A program made the translations under genes and the position numbers. A stretch of 64,000 nt of DNA, taken from positions 930,001 through 994,000 of the forward strand of contig NZ_BJHV01000001.1 in assembly GCF_005405925.1 (NCBI RefSeq). The letters are read 5' to 3'. This DNA is from Streptomyces antimycoticus (GTDB taxonomy: Bacteria; Actinomycetota; Actinomycetes; Streptomycetales; Streptomycetaceae). The notes below the pieces were generated by a model. The model did not search any database, was not told the origin of the DNA, and saw only the letters and a list, made by a program, of their open reading frames with translations. Of this stretch, positions 61,089 to 64,000 are shown piece after piece; the stretch's first letter is position 1, and every line of letters begins with the position of its first letter.

Positions 61089-61932
61089 CGTCGATCAGGG
61101 CCAGGTCCGGGGGGACGAGCGTGGTCGACATCATCAGGGCTCGGATCAGATGGTCGTTGAGCGCGTTGCCGACCGGCTCACCGACCTCCTCGCGGGTCAG
61201 CCAGGGCACTCCGTCCCGGGAGAGCATCATGCGGACCCCGTTGACCAGGTGCTCGACGCGCTTTTCCCGCCAGCCCTCGCCGGGGCGCAACTCCGCGAGC
61301 TGGGCGGCCGTCTGCTTCCAGGTGAGGGGCTGCGGCCGGGGTTCATGGAGCAGATACCGCTGGCCGAGGACGACGAGCGCGAGCTTCTCCTCGTCGGTGA
61401 GCACCCATACCCGAGGCGGGCGGGTGACCTCGCCGGGCAGGGCTACCGGCCGCTCGGCCTCGGGACCGCTGACGAACACCTCCAGCAGATGCTCACGGTC
61501 GCGCGAGCCCCGGACGAACAGCGGGGTGTAGCCGCTCTCGAGGGGCAGTGGCTCCTCGCCCGTGAAGAGCAGCCGCGTCGGGAAGCGGAGGGGCAGCCGG
61601 CCGCTGTTGGTGACCCACCAGCGGCCATGGCGGTGGGTCAGGCTGCCCTGGCAGCGGCTGACCTGGGGGTCGTCCTCGCCCACACAGACGTGCACCTCGG
61701 GGCGGTTCCGCCCGAAGAGCAGCTCACGGCCGTCGCCGGGGCCCAGGGTCATGCCACCGGTCAGCGCGAGGGCGAAGGCGGTGCCCGGCACCGGCGCGGT
61801 CGCACCGCGGGCCAGGCTGCCGTGTGCGGCGGGCAGGAGGCGGCCGCCCGCGGCGGGACGGCCGGTGGCGGGGTGGCGGGCGGCGGGGGCCCGGCCGGTG
61901 GCAGGGCGGTCGCTGCCGGGAGGCGTGGTCAT
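61081..61932 (-). CDS. FHA domain protein coupled to a Ser/Thr kinase
   Basis: A 283-residue protein. The first 60 residues are Pro/Ala/Gly-rich and probably disordered. Residues about 70-140 resemble an FHA fold: ELLFGRNRPEVHVCVGEDDP then QVSRCQGSLTHRHGRWWVTN, with the conserved GR, SR and N. The C-terminal half is helical and may be a winged-helix-like region (WKQTAAQLAELRPGEGWREK). FHA domains bind phosphothreonine, so it is a likely substrate or partner of the adjacent kinase. The ATG overlaps the kinase stop (ATGA). Confidence 0.82.
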   Translation of the reverse strand: MTTPPGSDRPATGRAPAARHPATGRPAAGGRLLPAAHGSLARGATAPVPGTAFALALTGGMTLGPGDGRELLFGRNRPEVHVCVGEDDPQVSRCQGSLTHRHGRWWVTNSGRLPLRFPTRLLFTGEEPLPLESGYTPLFVRGSRDREHLLEVFVSGPEAERPVALPGEVTRPPRVWVLTDEEKLALVVLGQRYLLHEPRPQPLTWKQTAAQLAELRPGEGWREKRVEHLVNGVRMMLSRDGVPWLTREEVGEPVGNALNDHLIRALMMSTTLVPPDLALIDAA

Positions 61933-63872
61933 GAACTCGGTAGTTTCTTCGCGGCCGTGGCGGCGAGCGCCTTGGCGGTCTGGCAGAGCTTTTTGGTGGG
62001 CTTCGGCCCGTAGACGTTCAACGACATCAACTCATCGGTGTCATCACCCTGGGAGTTGCGGTACGAGCGGTGCAGCATCCGAACGAGGCATGAGTCGTCG
62101 TCCCACTCCTCCGGCGACACGGAGCTCAGCTTCCCGGCGATCTCCGCCCGCTCCTCGCCCTCCGGGGAGAAGTCATTGTCCCGGGTGAACTCCAGCTCCA
62201 CTCCCGTGTCGCTCGAGCCGTCCGCCCACGCGCACCGCCAGTCCCCGAAGCCCGGGTCGCGGTCCGTCACCCGCACACCGGCGATCCGCTTGAGCTCGTC
62301 GCCGTCCAGCAGCCGGCATGCGTGTCGGCTGACCAGGGAGCTCGCGACGGACTGCCCCGAGCGCCGGGGGACCTGGCCACGGTCCAGCACGCTGATCGCG
62401 TAGTCGGTGGCGGCGTCGCCCAGTTGGCACGGGTCGGGCGCCGGGGTGTCCAGCCGCTCGGTGATGATCCAGATCTGCTTACGGTCGGCGGACGCGATGT
62501 TCCGCACGCACTCGTCCCCCTCGCGCTGGAACGCGCCGACGGTGACGTTGCCGATCCTTCGGGTGGGCACGTCGCCGCCCGGCTCCGGCGGGTCGGCGTC
62601 AAAGTTGAGCTGAACGTCGGCGATGTCATCGCCGCTCTCGCCGTGCAGCAGGACATCGCATCGATCGATCTCGCCGTAGTCCGGGTCGATGACGGTCTCG
62701 CCGAAGCGGCTGAGCGAGGCGGCGTTGAGCAGCTTGCACGGGTCGGCCGTCCGCGCGTCGCCCACGGTGCCGGCCCGTCCCGCCTGTGACAGCGAGTCGC
62801 CCGTACCGGAGGCGCCACTCCCGCCGTTCTTCCCGGACCGGCCGCTCTCGTCGGAGTACCCGCCGCCCCAGGCGCCGAAGAGGGCGGCCCAGGCGACCAG
62901 GGCCGCGGCGGTGCCCACCGCGGTCGCGGTGATCACCACCCGGCGGCTCGGGCGGCGCCACGCCACCGGGACCGACGGCGGCAGCAGCCGCATCGTGAAG
63001 GGGGTGCGGTCCAGCGTGTCGCCGTCGTGCGGGTCCTCGTAAGTGTCCTCGACGTGTTCGAGGTGGGGGGACGACGGGGCGACCCGCCGCAGCAGCCGTG
63101 CGGCCTGATCGGCGGCGGGGCGCCGCTTCGGCTCCACGCTCAGCAGCGCGGTGAGCGGTTCCACCAGCGGGCCGGCCCGGTGCGGGGTCTCGATATAGCC
63201 CTCGATGGCGCGCGCCACATAGGCCATGGGGTGCGATGCCTCGCCGTACGGGGACCGTCCCTCGATCGCCGCGTAGAGCGTCGCGCCCAGGGAAAAGACA
63301 TCGGACTTCCGGTCGGCCGCGTCCCCCCTGGCCACCTCGGGCGGCAGATACGGCGGTTTGCCGCGCACCCCACCCGTCCGGGTCATCGTGGCCTCGCTCC
63401 ACAGCGCCCGGGAGATGCCGAAGTCGGTCAGTTTGGCGACGCCTTCCTCGGTGATCAGGACGTTCTCCGGGGTGACATCGCCGTGCACCACGCCCTCGGC
63501 ATGCGACTTCGCCAGCGCGGTGGCGATCTGGCAGCCGATGGAACCCGCTTCCTCCGGGGTGAGCGCACCACGGTCGCGCACCATGTCCGCGAGGCTGCCC
63601 CCGGACACGTATTCCATGACGATCCAGCAGACCTCGCTCTCCTCCACGAAGTCGAACACCGAGACGATATGCGGATGGTGCAGCCGCGCTGCGTTGCGTG
63701 CCTCGTTGGTGAGTCGCAGCGCCGCGCGGTCGTCGTCCGGACGGGCACACTTCACCGCGACCTGGCGGTCCAGCAGCTCATCGTGGGCCCGCCAGACGAC
63801 GCCCATTCCGCCTCTCCCGATGGGCTCCTGGAGGAGATATCGGTCGGCGACCTTGTCACCGGCCTCCGCCAT
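61929..63872 (-). CDS. PknB-type Ser/Thr protein kinase, membrane-anchored, with HGD instead of HRD
   Basis: A 647-residue protein. The kinase domain (about 10-270) has the P-loop GRGGMGVVW, Lys41 in AVKC, VVHGDVTPENVL with catalytic Asp132 and Asn137, DFG at 150-152 and an activation segment with several Thr. The HRD Arg is Gly131, so regulation by an activation-loop phosphate may be reduced. A transmembrane helix (VITATAVGTAAALVAWAAL) near residue 320 is followed by an extracellular region of about 320 residues with Cys pairs and Asp/Glu-rich segments (DPCKLLNAASL twice in related form). ATG 63872 is preferred to GTG 63881. It heads an operon with the FHA gene. Confidence 0.9.
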   Translation of the reverse strand: MAEAGDKVADRYLLQEPIGRGGMGVVWRAHDELLDRQVAVKCARPDDDRAALRLTNEARNAARLHHPHIVSVFDFVEESEVCWIVMEYVSGGSLADMVRDRGALTPEEAGSIGCQIATALAKSHAEGVVHGDVTPENVLITEEGVAKLTDFGISRALWSEATMTRTGGVRGKPPYLPPEVARGDAADRKSDVFSLGATLYAAIEGRSPYGEASHPMAYVARAIEGYIETPHRAGPLVEPLTALLSVEPKRRPAADQAARLLRRVAPSSPHLEHVEDTYEDPHDGDTLDRTPFTMRLLPPSVPVAWRRPSRRVVITATAVGTAAALVAWAALFGAWGGGYSDESGRSGKNGGSGASGTGDSLSQAGRAGTVGDARTADPCKLLNAASLSRFGETVIDPDYGEIDRCDVLLHGESGDDIADVQLNFDADPPEPGGDVPTRRIGNVTVGAFQREGDECVRNIASADRKQIWIITERLDTPAPDPCQLGDAATDYAISVLDRGQVPRRSGQSVASSLVSRHACRLLDGDELKRIAGVRVTDRDPGFGDWRCAWADGSSDTGVELEFTRDNDFSPEGEERAEIAGKLSSVSPEEWDDDSCLVRMLHRSYRNSQGDDTDELMSLNVYGPKPTKKLCQTAKALAATAAKKLPSS

Positions 63873-63950
63873 CACCCGCACCCCCGCTACCCCGTTTCAT
63901 CGCACCCATCACGTTCCCGTGTCGCCACGGAGAGTACTTGGCCCTGACGT

Positions 63951-63977
63951 CGGTGGGTAGCGCTTCCGGTGGGTAGC
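63951..63977. repeat. Direct repeat CGGTGGGTAGC upstream of the kinase gene
   Basis: CGGTGGGTAGC occurs at 63951-63961 and at 63967-63977, with a 16-bp period. On the kinase strand this is 80-105 bases before its start, within promoter range. It could be a pair of regulator half-sites. Confidence 0.4.
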
Positions 63978-64000
63978 CCCCGGAAAGAGGGAAGCCTCCG

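Overview
The window is high-GC actinomycete DNA, almost certainly from Streptomyces. It shows strong G/C bias at third codon positions, frequent GTG and TTG starts, ATGA stop/start overlaps in operons, twin-arginine signals, several LacI/TetR/GntR/ROK regulators, and a dense set of secreted polysaccharide-degrading enzymes. No rRNA, tRNA or CRISPR array was seen. Calls come from reading the translations and motifs; no database search was possible.

Layout. 0-3.4 kb: end of a ferredoxin, an SDR dehydrogenase, a GPP34 protein coupled to a shortened LuxR-type regulator, and a quinone-oxidoreductase-like enzyme. 3.4-6.3 kb: a 166-bp element with 19-bp inverted ends, then a GH64 (beta-1,3-glucanase) to GH76 (alpha-1,6-mannanase) operon that could attack yeast or fungal walls, with a DasR-like site upstream. 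6.5-12 kb: a 57-residue repeat peptide, a TetR regulator, and a partly collapsed aromatic meta-cleavage locus (GntR regulator, CHA aldolase, oxalomesaconate tautomerase, then remnants of a dioxygenase, an aromatic-acid transporter and an MdcB/CitG-like protein). 12-20.5 kb: polysaccharide lyase 8, amino-acid permease, a NodB-fold protein lacking its usual Asp pair, DoxX, an epoxide-hydrolase-like protein, and a secreted NLP (necrosis-inducing) protein.

20.7-36 kb is a sulfated-glycan/oligosaccharide region. A formylglycine-generating enzyme, a ROK regulator, a sulfonate-type ABC transporter, a Cys-type sulfatase and a GH43 enzyme lie on one strand. They are followed by a GH2 enzyme, a carbohydrate ABC importer and a LacI regulator, with a LacI-type operator before the GH2 gene. 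The FGE would convert the sulfatase Cys49 to formylglycine.

36.2-46.8 kb is the most unusual part. It is a tightly coupled, apparently undescribed biosynthetic cluster that starts in an AT-richer control region. It has a good promoter, a 40-codon upstream ORF, a 19-residue peptide gene with a perfect Shine-Dalgarno sequence, and a 12-bp-stem hairpin. Then come a HEAT/FGE-like fusion protein, a class II aldolase, a luciferase-like monooxygenase, a stand-alone condensation domain, an adenylation-carrier didomain, an aminotransferase, an FMN-binding-fold protein, an MFS exporter and a methyltransferase.

46.8-64 kb: a sugar/inositol-type oxidoreductase and hydroxypyruvate-isomerase-like gene divergent from a LacI regulator with three operators; a TetX-like monooxygenase with a TetR; a transposase remnant; a nucleoside-phosphorylase/TPR protein resembling a defence effector; a DJ-1/Hsp31 protein with a LysR; a NarL-type two-component system; a FtsX-type permease; and a Ser/Thr kinase/FHA pair.

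A caution on quality: about a dozen genes between 8 and 48 kb are interrupted by what looks like the loss of one G or C. The one-directional pattern suggests base-calling error rather than real decay, so most of these genes are annotated as full length with the break noted.
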